64,000 nt of DNA from Chytridium lagenaria (Eukaryota > Chytridiomycota > Chytridiomycetes > Chytridiales > Chytridiaceae), in contig JAHLKC010000020.1 in the NCBI GenBank assembly GCA_025449115.1, forward strand, positions 248,001-312,000, read 5' to 3'. The translations under genes were made by a program, and so were the position numbers. Within the stretch, counting starts at the first letter, position 1. Every line of letters begins with the position of its first letter. The notes beneath the pieces were generated by a model that was not told the DNA's origin, made no database searches, and was given only the letters and a program-made list of their open reading frames with translations. This document shows, piece by piece, positions 33,217 to 44,001 of this stretch.

Positions 33217-36165
33217 ATGACTGAAGACAACGTTGTTGTCGTTGTCGAACAAGCAAAAGGAGAGAGCGTTACAAAAGATGCCAGGGAGAGCGTCTCAAAG
33301 GAGCACGATGCGAGGGAGAGTACCATGAGCTCCCCTGAAGAGGACCTGTCGGCTCCAACACCAAGGCTGCGTGATGTTCTCGGATGTGCTGATACTCTTA
33401 CGAGAATACTGCCTGCAGATCCATTGACACCTCTTGATTCCACCGATGTATCAAAACCGCCCTTAGCTCCATCCGAAACCGAAGCATCACCATATATTGA
33501 CACATCAACCAAGAAACCAGCAGGCCGAGATATCCGACTTAGCCGTCAGGTCCATGCCACCTTCACCTTCATTGAACCCGAACCCCTTCCAAACCCAGTA
33601 TGGCTCGGCATCTCCCGTTCAGCCGCAGAACTCATCGACGTTGATATAGAGGATGATGATGAACTCCTCTCCATCCTTTCCGGATCGTTTGTTCCAACGC
33701 AATGCCGTCCTTGGGCACACAATTACGCTGGTCACCAGTTTGGGTTCTACGCTGGTCAACTGGGAGATGGTCGAGCTGTATCGTTAGGTGAAATCGCAAT
33801 CAAAACAGTAACAGGGGACGTGAAGGAACGGTATGAACTGCAACTCAAAGGTGCTGGTCGAACGCCTTATTCAAGGTTCGGTGATGGCTATGCCCTCGTC
33901 CGATCATCCGTCCGCGAGTTCCTCGCATCAGAGTATATGGCGGCTATAGGCATCCCGACATCCCGTGCGTTAGCTGTGATCGGGAGTTCGAGAGCCGTGT
34001 ACCGCGAAGCCGGGGTTGAGGCGGGTGGGGTGACGGCGAGGATAGCGCCTAGTTGGATACGGTTTGGGTCGTTTGAGTTGTTTTGGTATAGGGGTGAACG
34101 GGATAGGGTTCGTGAACTTGCAGATTATGTGATTAAAACCCATATGGCGTGGATTGATGATGATGCGTCGTTGAATAGGAGGATGAAGGTGACGGCTGGT
34201 ATTGGGGGTGGGGCGTCGCAGAAGGCTTTTGGGAGGCTGTGACAACACCTACGGGAGTGAAGGTTAGAGGAAAGAAGGCGAATGATGAGCCTGAGGGTGT
34301 TAAAATGGCGGAACCGGAGAAGCAGGATGAGAGGAAGATGTCGGTGGCGACACGGCCGAATTTGAGAGTAGCGGAGGAACGGACTTCGGATGGTGCTGTG
34401 CAGGCTTATGTTGTTGCGCCTTATGCGGTTGGCAAGCAGGTGGATGTGGTGTTGAATCGGTATGCGAGATTTTTTGCAGAGGTTGTGAAGAGGACGGCGG
34501 TGTTGGTCGCTCATTGGCAGGCAGCGGGCTTTGTTCATGGGTGTTGAATACGGTAAGTAATTGCCGAGGTTTTTAGACGGGTCGGAAAGGCTGCTAACAC
34601 GAGTTTTATAATAATAGGATAACATGTCCATTCTCGGCATTACGATAGATTTACGGCCCTTTTCTGTTTCTGGACAACTACAACCCTCTTCTTACGAGTA
34701 AATCGTTCAGGTAATATCAACTCATTTAGTGTATATATAACTTTTATGTCAGACGACATTGGACGATACCGGTTTGAGCACCAGCCCAGAATAGCTCTCT
34801 GGAATCTAAGCAAATTGGGCAGAACGCTCGTCAACATTGTCTACGACGACCCAGAAGGGGGCGAGACGACTCCTGACGCTGCTGTGGATTCTCTAGATAT
34901 CATTCGTCAAATTCTAGAAACTTACGAGCCAACATTTGTCGATAAATATACTGAAATAATGAGAAAGGTTTGTGGAATCGACGCGTCTTTAGTAATAACT
35001 TTACTAGAAATTGGGATTTAGAATGATTAAAGACAATGACCTCGAAAACATCATTACACCTCTTCTTCAGCTCATGTCTGACGTAGAAGTTGACTACACC
35101 ATTTTCCTTCGAAAGCTCTGCGATTTCCGCATGAACGAACTCGAGTTTCCCTTAGAGATTGGTCCGGCCGCGGATGCCTCGGCCAGCACGACAAGCAGTC
35201 TTGATTTGAGCTCAAAGCTTTTCCCTGAGCCTGCGATGGGGAGGCGCGCGTCCATGGCGCCTGGAGCGACGCTTTTAGGACCGAGTACACAACGGAGAAG
35301 GTCTTCGGTTGCTGAAGGGTCGGCGGGAGCTCCTGCTGCGGTTAAAGGAACGTCTTCAGGGTGTTTAGAGATGCTTATAGCGGCGTTGAATATGTTGGCG
35401 GCTGAGGTAGCCGCGGAGCAGAAAGAATACCAAATTGAAGGGATCGAGATAAAGCAGCCCAAAGCGAAGAAAGAGGAGGATGGTGATAGTAATGATGAAG
35501 AAGATGATGATGATGAGGATGAAGAAGATGACGATATTTTTGCAGTAAATCTTCCCTCTGAACTTGAGATCAAAACACGTTGGCAAAAGTGGGCTCGAGC
35601 CTATCGTTCCCGTCTCCTCCTCGAACGCGCTGCCTCAAAGTCCCAAGATCCCATGGACGTGGACGATCGCAACCGTTCTGCACGTATGAAGAAAGTGAAC
35701 CCACTCTATAGGCCTCCCGTAACTGGATCATGCAGGATGTGGTGGAGAGTCTTGAGACGATGCCGGAGCTCACGCCAAAGGATCCTGAGATTGAGAGGAT
35801 GGAGAAGGAGTTTGAGGAGATTGCTAAATTGAATGCGGATCGCGGACGGTTTAGGCGGGATCGACCTGCTGGGGAGGAGGAGGAGGTTGTGGAGAAGGTT
35901 GTGAAGGGGGCGAGTCCGGATGGAATGAAGACGCTGCCAAGGTCTGTGGAGGCGATTGAGAGGGTAATGAAGATTGTTGTGGGGGATGTTTGGGGCGATG
36001 TGACAGAAACTAATGGATGGGAAGGGAAAGATAAAGCTTTTGCCCAAGAATGGGCAGGTTCGGCGCCGAAAGTGAGTTTTTTGTTGCCATTTTACTCTGT
36101 TGATATTATTCTAACAAAGTCTTTCACAGTGGGGAAAGAATATCTGCTTATCTTGTAGCTCTTAA
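33217..36165 (+). CDS. SelO-family protein AMPylase (Cys form)
   Basis: Conserved SelO/YdiU blocks occur in order: [118 protein letters not shown] and NWIMQDVVES. The C-terminus WGKNICLSCSS matches the family; animals place selenocysteine near this end, whereas here the stop follows Ser-Ser and no UGA is read through. SelO transfers AMP to protein hydroxyls, usually in mitochondria, and responds to redox state. Introns lie near 34556-34618, 34711-34780, 34970-35020 and 36071-36130. Two long acidic or Ser-rich insertions (34200-34420 and 35180-35540) interrupt the fold. Frame changes occur at about 34236, 34534, 34650 and 35718. ATG 33217 is the first in frame. Confidence 0.88.
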
Positions 36166-36343
36166 TTTCGTGCACGTTTATCGACTCAAATAAGAAATGA
36201 GCAACAGAGCAGCAATTACATTTAATAAAAGCATATGTACATACAACGGCGGATAAGTAATTTGGAGAGCGCGGTGAAAAAAAGACGCTAAAGAACATGA
36301 CGGGAACGACGGTAGTATGAAAATGGGATATCTTGCATTTCAG

Positions 36344-37051
36344 TCAGCAGTTATCACGGATATGTCTAAGAATAGTGTTGCTGGGGCTGGTGCGATTCAC
36401 TTCTCCACTCCCGGCTGTCATCGTTGCAAAAACGCAGTTTTCCCAAAGTCCGAGACCAACGCTCCAAATCTTTGGAATGGAATTAGTTAATATCAAAGTC
36501 CTTTATCCCACCTCTTTTCCAGTACAAATGTTAATGGCAGTAATTTGCCCGCTTTGACCAACAAAGACCATCCCATCATCCACAATTAAAGCTCCATGAC
36601 CGCCTTTCGTCGTTGATTCCGGTGGTCGATGTTCCCACATAAGATCTCCCGTGGATGCCTGAATAGCACGGACGTGAGACCCGACACCGACTATAACCAT
36701 ATTGTTTGGATCGGTCACACTCTTTGGTGATGATGGATGTTTTAGTGGCGCCAAAGCTTGAAGCCCTGCGACAGTGGTATCGGGTGGTGCGATGATGCTT
36801 CCAAAGCCCATTCCCATGCCTTTGCATGTGTTTTCCCACAAGATCGAGCCATTCAGGGCGTTGATGGCAATGCAACTCATGTTTAATCCGAATACTGTTA
36901 GAACGATGCTTTTAGAAGGGACGGGTAGGAGCGAGGGCTGGCCGTTTGAGAAGACTCTGTTAAATTCAGTTTTCCATATCAGAGACCCGTTGGCCTTGTC
37001 GATGGCAACGACGGTGCCGGGGATGGCCACGTAAAGGTGTGATGCGGTCAT
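36344..37051 (-). CDS. PQQ-like repeat protein, copy A
   Basis: Two exons (37051-36512 and 36469-36344) give 221 residues in phase. The start MTASHLYV was chosen because copy B starts MSIASHLYV. The protein has PQQ-like beta-propeller blades marked by the pattern G..Y.A.D...G...W: VVAIDKANGSLIWK, CIAINALNGSILWEN, VRAIQASTGDLMWEH, and ITAINICTGKE. That is about four blades, fewer than a closed propeller, so it may dimerise or bind a partner. There is no clear signal peptide. It lies about 220 nt downstream of copy B on the same strand. No enzyme residues are recognisable; the function is unknown. Confidence 0.75.
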
Positions 37052-37272
37052 GACTGCCCTCAAACACGTCACGACAATCCTTCATCCTTTCTAACGTAAT
37101 CCTTAACGGTCAAAAGAGTATGTTGTGTAAAAATAATACAATGTTATTATGTAATTGTAATGAAAAAGATATGTTTACAAGAAAGGAAAGGAGAGCGCAT
37201 TTTAGAACAGCGAGGGAGCTGGATTGAAGCGACGGAAAAGAGGAGGATTCGACATCATGATCGCCGTTAGTT

Positions 37273-38008
37273 TCACGAGCTATTATTATTCCTTGCAGCA
37301 TCATCTCTCAATTTCTGCAAAAGAACGTTGCTGTGGTTCGTGCGGTTGATTTGACCAGAGCCGGACGCCATCGTTGCTAAAATGCAAGAGCTCCATGGTC
37401 CAGGAACAACGCTCCAGAGCTGTATTAAAATAATTAACATTTCACGACGTATCATGTAAAACAAAAAGCAGCATACCTCTTTTCCCTGTCATCATATCTA
37501 ACGCCGTAATGCGTCCACCTTGGCCAAGAAAGACCTTGCCATCTTCCACAATCATTGACGCATGCTGGCCTTTCATAAATCCTCCTGGATTGTAATCCCA
37601 CAGAGTCTTTCCGACAGAGGATTGGACAGCCTTTACATGAGCTCCGGCCCCCACAAATACAATGTCTACAGGATTGATGGCTCCTGGAGACTTTGGATTC
37701 TTCTCGGGAACCCTGAGCGGCTGCCGTCCAGCAAGAGTCACCTCAGCTGGCGCCAATAGACCTGCATGCCCGAGTCCCATGCCGGTTAGATTGTTTTCCC
37801 ACATGATGGTGCCGTCAAGCCCACTCAAGCATCTCAGATTGACTCCTGCTGATGCGAGGATGATGTTTCTTGCTGCGACAGGAAGGAGCATGGGATGGTT
37901 GGTGCCGGCTCCATGTAATGTTGACTTCCAAATCAAGGATCCGTTGGCCTTGTCGAGGGCAAAGACGTATCCTCCGGAGCCTACGTAGAGGTGTGATGCT
38001 ATGCTCAT
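37273..38008 (-). CDS. PQQ-like repeat protein, copy B
   Basis: Paralogue of copy A. Exon 1 (38008 to about 37477) has the same blade pattern (YVFALDKANGSLIWK, LRCLSGLDGTIMWEN, VKAVQSSVGKTLWDY, ITALDMMTGK) and exon 2 (37419-37273) ends in a tail that matches copy A (ILATMASGSGQINRT against VFATMTAGSGEVNRT). With the canonical GT donor the exons are one base out of phase, whereas copy A joins cleanly: B has GGGAAAA where A has GGAAAA just before the donor. Either this is a one-base insertion in the sequence or B has a different C-terminus. A TATTTAAA box lies about 55 nt upstream of the ATG. The function is unknown. Confidence 0.7.
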
Positions 38009-39879
38009 TCTTAAAATCGATGCAGTTGAAACGGTGATGGATTGGTGGGGATGAGGGCAGTTTAAATAGGCCTAGGCTTGTAGTACCGAGGCGAAGCTGC
38101 CTGTGCTCCACGATCCTGAATTTAACACTTTCTCCAGATGTAGCAACTTGGACTCTAGACGTGCAGAGTTCAACAAAAAGCACAGCCAATGTCGGTAGTT
38201 GGGCCCGCGTCCAAATGATGTGTGATCATCATGCGGCATTCTTAGGGCTGCTTCGCATGCGCTCTCAACCAACATTCGGCCTTTTGGTTTGGTGTTTGTT
38301 ATCAAAGCGAAGCCTTCTCCACGAATTTAAAAGGGATTAACATATCCTCAGAAGCTTACTGCAAATATTTCTCAGAGTTCTGGGGAAGCTCTTGGGCAAA
38401 TGAGTTTGTTTGGCTTTGTCTGTAATAGCAACGAGGCTACGCAATATGTACCGTCAAATGCGGACGGCTCATGTTGGATAATATTTTTAAGTGCACTCGT
38501 TAAGATATATATAACACAGAGTCGCGGCATATCATCTTTCTGACTGACCCCGTTATTCTAAACTTAATAGTATTTATTGATAGTTCCTATAAGTGACAGT
38601 CTACAATAAATGAAGGACGGATAGAAGAGCTCCAAAAGATATTTAGAACGATATGAATGATGGGCTTGTAGAACACCGAGAGGATTAACAGGCGCTGTCA
38701 TGGCGACGCGCTTGTGATCCAAAAATACCTTAGCAAAACGTACCACCTTGTTGATCGATACATGTTCTCAACGGACTAGGTCTGTAGTTAAATCAAGTAC
38801 ACCTCATACCCTATAAAAGTACGTGTTCTGCGTCAATTAGCGCAAAGACACAGGCTACGGCAGAGAACTCCGCTGCTTTTTTTGTAAGAAACTTAATGGA
38901 TTCTAACCTACCCTAACGGCTTTAAATTTTAGGTGCTAGAGTTATTGCTTCATTATAATGGCCGCCGCCATTGAAGCCTTTCGCCGAGAATAAGCAAAAT
39001 GTTAGAGGACTTGAGAATATTTTCGGTCAGGTTGAGGCTATTGCCGATCGGGTTGAAAGAATTAAGAACATCGACTCGCTTGTGAACTCCCTTTTGGGCT
39101 TTTCTCGCTGGAATATAAAAGGCGTTTATCTTTCAAAAAGTCGATATCGTACGGCAGAACTCGATATATTCTGATACCGTCACAGGCATTTCCAACGTGA
39201 TCTCGCTGAGGAGATAGACCGATGCTGAGTGCCTCACGCTTTGATGCAGACCTTAATATCGCCGGTCATAGATAATCCTCGTGAGTCAACTTGGCCGCCC
39301 AATAACCAGAAGTTCGGCATCCCAGTGGGTGGAGATGGGACATGCAGCAAACCTTCCACTTGTTTTTCATATAGTCGGGGATCCATGACATCCACAAAAG
39401 CATACAAGAAACGAGGTTCTAGATCTCGTTACAATGCTGCTGCAGACTGCTTAACTAATTTTCATCAAAAAGTTGAAGACTCTTCCTGACAACCTTTGTT
39501 TATGATGGAGGGCTCCATGAAAGCCATCCTCATCCATCATCTACCGCCATCACCCCTACTCTCCCCTCATTTAACCTTCGCCAATTACTCATTTAGCCCT
39601 CGCTTTGCAGCCTCCCCCTCCACCCATACTTCGCTCTATACAACTTGACCCATCTCCATACCTATCAAAGGCAAGTTATCCATCCAATCCATCATCACAT
39701 ATGAAAAAGTCAGAATTCCAGCCAGAATATCTTCGAAAACGAGCAGGATTCACTGCCCTGGCATTAGATCTTGCTAGAGGGGCGTATAGTAACGAATAGA
39801 CATGGATATTATAGAAAAAAACATATTTTTGCAAAACTATATAGTCTGCTCAAAACAATATTTTCTTAAGTCAAGCAGA
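38009..39879. other. Gene desert, left part
   Basis: AT-rich DNA without a convincing gene. A short frame at about 38971-39174 (NVRGLENIFGQVEAIADRVERI) looks like a remnant of a coiled-coil coding region, and another at about 39229-39489 has weak coding character, but neither has a start, partner exon or recognisable domain. No transposase or reverse-transcriptase motif was seen. Confidence 0.4.
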
Positions 39880-39952
39880 GCCCAAATGGCTCATCTGGTA
39901 GTTCCTCCCGCCGATGTGGGAAGAAGCGCAGGTTCGATTTCTGTTTGGCGCA
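39880..39952 (+). pseudogene. Degenerate tRNA-like sequence
   Basis: A 73-nt stretch follows the spacing of a tRNA exactly: an A-box-like TGGCTCATCTGG, a B-box GGTTCGATTTC, and T arm GCAGG/TCTGT around TTCGATT. The acceptor and D stems are largely mispaired and the anticodon stem is weak, so it is not a working tRNA. It is either a tRNA pseudogene or the head of a tRNA-derived short interspersed element. Confidence 0.45.
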
Positions 39953-40172
39953 GAATACGCACAGCTTTGACTCGACGAAACGAATCGTGAGTTGATCGAA
40001 GCGGTGTTTGAAAATATTAGCCACTCAAAAATCTAGAAAACTTCACAGTTCTTCCTGGTTCGTTTCTTTTAACACATTCGAAGTTGAGCTACCGGCGGAT
40101 GTCTACTCTCTTAGCTCTAAAAAGGGATGAACTTCATCGTGTGATTCCCAAAAAAATAACCTCTTCGGGGTT

Positions 40173-40279
40173 CCAAACCAAACCAAACCAACCAACCAAA
40201 CCAAAACCAAACCAAACCAAAACCAAACCAAACCAAAAAACAAAAAACAAACCCCAAACAAACCAAACCAAACACAAAA
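40173..40279. repeat. CCAAA/CCAAAA microsatellite
   Basis: A low-complexity run of CCAAA, CCAA and CCAAAA units on the plus strand (GGTTT on the minus). Its only translations are compositional artefacts. It lies just outside the left inverted-repeat arm. Confidence 0.85.
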
Positions 40280-40328
40280 AGGTTTATCAAAACCTCCATT
40301 TCTTTTTTCGTTTCTTTTTTTATATTTT

Positions 40329-40393
40329 GGAGGATGCATTATGCCGACCCCCCTGCATACAGACAGTCTGTAAAACCCACTGATTTTGCAGAC
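40329..40393 (+). repeat. Inverted repeat, left arm
   Basis: This 65-nt segment is repeated in inverted orientation at 43353-43418. The shared core runs from GACCCCCCTGCATAC through CAGACAGTCTG without mismatch; the outer parts (ATGCATT, TTTTGCAGAC) differ by a few bases. It contains perfect short palindromes. It may be a terminal inverted repeat of a non-autonomous element or one of two inverted copies of a short dispersed repeat. Confidence 0.65.
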
Positions 40394-40597
40394 AGTCTGC
40401 ATTTTACTGTGATATGCAGACATGTCTGTAAAAATCTTCATTAATAATTCTTGTTTTACAGACCCCCTCCCCTGTCCCATGTGATCCTGACAAGTGCAAT
40501 CCTAGAATATCTTAGAATATCTTGGAATTTCCCTTTTTGGTGTAGATTTTCCCAAAAAGGGTTTAAGGGTGTACATCACCCAAAGTCAACTGCAAAA

Positions 40598-40617
40598 CCC
40601 CCCCGGAAGGGGGGGGG
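40598..40617. other. C7-GGAA-G9 hairpin
   Basis: Seven C residues, GGAA, then nine G residues: a very GC-rich potential hairpin or G-run inside otherwise AT-rich DNA. It could be a structural element of the surrounding repeat or a sequencing trouble spot. Confidence 0.4.
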
Positions 40618-43352
40618 CCCATCCTCTCGGGTTTCCCGTATCGTTAGGTAATATAGTTTCGCGGACCTCGACACGCGTTAAAGTCTAATATTAAACACAC
40701 TTTTGCAGAAGCGATTTATTTGTTTTTGTATGAAAACAAAATTGTTGTTGTTAACATTAGCTAGAATATTTTGTACGAGGTGACCTAAAGCCAGGTTGTT
40801 GGTCCAGGATATGGGAGTAGTCTTTGCTGTTGTCAATAACGTAGACTACGTGTACGCCCGTCATATATTTAAATGCAGATAAGTTTTCAATCCTGCGGAT
40901 GGTGACAAAAACAAAGGCGAGGTTTCCCATCTTGAGCTTGATTATTGGAAGCCGTCACGGGGTTCAGGCTTAAATTTCCTATCTTCATGCCCTCCCTTTT
41001 AAACCTCTGTTTATTTCTCTGATAAGTTTTCTATTTCTGCGCCGTTTTTTCATTTCGTTTTGTTATTATGTGATTTGTATATATAGAATAGTTGGGGCTT
41101 ACCGTTGCTTGGTGTGGCGGCTGTAAACATTACGCAAGAAATTGATTCCTTGTAAATACAAGCTGGGGTCTCTTTGTTCCTTCAAAATATTGTTAATGGT
41201 GGTGACATTTTCGGCATTGGGGTGGAGGGATCATGTATTATTAGACGGATGCTGCCACGAGCCGTCCTTCAAAAGTTCCAAAACCACCACTCGTAGCAAT
41301 TGATCAAATCTTTGAGCACAAGCGAACGGACTCAGAGGTAGAAATGTACGGCTTTGTCCGTAGAAAACTCTTTCGGTCCAAACCCACCGACTATGGGCAA
41401 TGAATAATTTAGGTGGTCTAACACAATGATTGATGGAAACTTAATACATATTTACGACAACATCTGCAGACATTCGCCAAATTCATTGACACCAACGTAA
41501 CTTCATTTTAAAGTCATACCTTGTGGATAGTACAGCCAACAACTAGATAGTCGTATGTAAACAAACAAGCAGTCATATTCACCCTGTAAAAGTTCCGGAA
41601 CATTGCGTCAGTCTTCAAAAAAATGCTGTGCAAACTTCATCAATTAGATATAAAGCATACAGCAATGATGCAATTTATAAACAGTGAAATTGGATCCCGA
41701 CTTACATTGAGATCTTTTTATTTTAGTATTTTTTTGTTCTACTTAAATCTGTTTTTTAAATTGAAGAGGAACAGAGAGGGGACCAAATGCAAACAACTAT
41801 ATCCCATTTTCTCGCAAAAAGCATCATGGGCGGCCATAGAACTCCTCTGACGGAGTAGATCATCGATCCTCTTTAACTCATCTTCAGGCATTAAAATGAA
41901 TAAAAAAACATTTAATTGTAAGTAATTCAACAGCAATATCTATATCCTGCTCTCATCAGCTGAACCTTTCATATCGTCACTCTCATCTTGCTCCCTCTTT
42001 TCATCAAACGAAGAACAACCACGTTCTTCGATCACTCCATCTGACTCCCTCTATGCACAGTTTTGTGTAATCAATTTAGCAATAACGAAAACAATTAGAA
42101 TAAACCTTCAAATATACGCAATGTTTGCATTCTTCTCAATGGTCACCTCAAGCTATAATGTATTTACATTCACTTAACGAAGATATTGTTTATCAGTCTC
42201 CCATCCTAAAAAAAAATAAATTCAAAATTAATTAATTATTTGATTGGTCCGAAATGTGCAGGTTTTCTCAACCGAAAAGGTAAGTACCATGGCGAGAATC
42301 CAAAATATTTAATGCGGCTAATCAAACGCCGCGGTACATATACCTCAGCGCCATTTTCTTTTCGCGGATAACAATATTCTTACCACCCAAACAAAAACTT
42401 CGGCTCGAGTTTTCGCACCGGAACATCCCGCGCACGCGCATTTCAGTTCACACTCCGCAGTATGCCAGGCGAGAATAGGACCCAAACAACAGCTCTCGGG
42501 GTGAAACCCCTCGAGGATAAATGAAGAGGTCGTCAAAGCACAATGACCGTCTACTCCTTCCGACCATCACCACCATTCCCGAGCACTACCACCACTGCCG
42601 CACACCCAATCCATCACCACTCCACCACCATCGCTACCACCACTCCCTTATTACCACCATAGGACCATAGGACGGCATGAGGGGGTTTGAACCCTCTCTG
42701 CCGTCAATGTACTCAGTACTAACCCAATTCAGCGGTGACCGATTCTAAACCAGTGTGATGAAGACGCTGGACGGAGATAGACGAAAGGTTTGGGGTGATG
42801 TAAGCAGAGGGGATGAGATAGAGTGGTAAAAAGATGGCGCCGTTGACGGGGAGATGGAGAGTTGCGAAACGTTCAAGGGTTCCAGCGAGTCTGTCTGGCA
42901 ATAATCGACCAGTGAGATGGATGGCGTAGTGGAAGAACAGGAATTGGATGATGTAGGTGAGGAGGAGGAAGGATGATGGGGACCTGTCGCGCATATGCCG
43001 ATGAGGGCAAGAGGGGAAGTGTTGGAGGGGATTCGTCGTGGTCAACAGCAGAATGATGCGATGAGGAGTCGGAAGGAGAGGGTGGGGAGGGGTGAAGGAG
43101 ACGACGGGTGTGAGGGAGGTGAGGAATGCGAGGGATGCGATGGAGGGGAAGGAGAACAGGAATGATGCGGGGGCAGGAAAGGACTAATGGGAATCGGGAT
43201 ACAGAATTTTATTTTTTTGAGCTGCAGTGATACGGTGGGAGGACGCGCGTTTAGCGTCGGAGTTTACCAAAGAGGTACGCATCAAAATTTCACGTTGTGT
43301 ATAAATATTTCACCCTTGGAATATTGCAAAAAAATTTAAAATTCATTGGGGG
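40618..43352. other. Interior of the inverted-repeat region, no gene recognised
   Basis: About 2.7 kb between the repeat arms. AT-rich, with short frames only. A minus-strand frame at 42719-43045 encodes a hydrophobic, membrane-like peptide (FLLLTYIIQFLFFHYAIHL) without family match, and 42542-42660 is a CCA-rich low-complexity stretch. I find no transposase, integrase or helicase motif, so if this is a mobile element it is non-autonomous or decayed. Confidence 0.4.
42671..42705 (-). other. tRNA-3'-end-like hairpin
   Basis: On the minus strand GACGGCA, an arm resembling a T arm (GAGGGTTCAAACCCCC), and TGCCGTC form a nested perfect hairpin. GACGGCA/TGCCGTC is a tRNA-Ser-type acceptor pair, and the D and anticodon arms are missing. 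It is probably a tRNA deletion relic; a chance hairpin is possible. Confidence 0.35.
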
Positions 43353-43418
43353 GTCTGCAAAACGCTGTGATTTTGCAGACTGTCTGTATGCAGGGGGGTC
43401 TGTAAAATGCATTCTCCT
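43353..43418 (-). repeat. Inverted repeat, right arm
   Basis: Inverted counterpart of 40329-40393. Read on the minus strand it gives the same order: ATGCATT, GACCCCCCTGCATAC, CAGACAGTCTG, TTTTGCAGAC. About 3.0 kb separates the arms. Confidence 0.65.
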
Positions 43419-44001
43419 ATATTTTTTTACTTTTTTTATCCGAGTCTTTAAAAGTATCACAATATGTTGACTATTTTTTTGCCTTTCTTACAACAGATTA
43501 AATGTAATGATCACAAAGGCTCGACGAAACGAGAAAAAGAAGCAGATCGTAAGCTCGATAAAGGTCGGAAAATAAATATTACAAAAAACTAACACAAAAT
43601 AACATTTCGCTAGTCCATTGGACGGTCACCAAAAAAAAATCCCCCAGCCGATAGATACTCCTTCGACCTCAAAGGCCGCACATTCCCACCTCACACAGCC
43701 TCCACGACTCTTGCCGCCATCATTTTATTTGCTCTCTCTCCAAACCCTTTACTCTTTAACCCCCGCATCCCAAGTTCTAACACCTGCCGCAGCGGCCGAG
43801 CCTTGCTCCAGCTTATCATGGCTAAGCTCTGTACCCGGCGGCGCATCCAAGTCCGCACCCGAATCAGCGCGTTCGAAAAAGAGTTGAAGCTTGAATTGTG
43901 CTTCAGAGGAAAGACGAAGTACATCACGAGGACGCGATCTAATAAAGAGTTGAGAATCGTTAGTATATCCAAAAAAATTACTTAGAAAGAAAACCTGTCA
44001 C
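43419..44001. other. Intergenic downstream of the homeodomain gene
   Basis: AT-rich at first, then a region where both strands carry open frames (plus 43618-43887, minus 43691-43972). Neither has recognisable domains; they shadow each other and I assign neither. Confidence 0.35.

Noticed and set aside
35094..35586. Minus-strand Ser-rich and Ile/Phe-rich ORFs inside SelO
   Set aside because: Antisense of the acidic GAA/GAT-rich SelO insertion; no independent support.
40084..40480. ORFs over the CCAAA microsatellite on both strands (Lys/Pro/Thr-rich or Trp/Phe/Gly-rich)
   Set aside because: Composition follows the repeat unit; there is no domain or start context.
42542..42660. Small gene starting MTVYSFRPSPPFPS
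   Set aside because: It becomes a CCA/ACC low-complexity run and stops after about 40 codons; no partner exon seen.
40329..43418. CRISPR-like array from the repeated palindromes
   Set aside because: There are only three to four short palindromes, no regular unique spacers, no cas genes, and the genome is eukaryotic.
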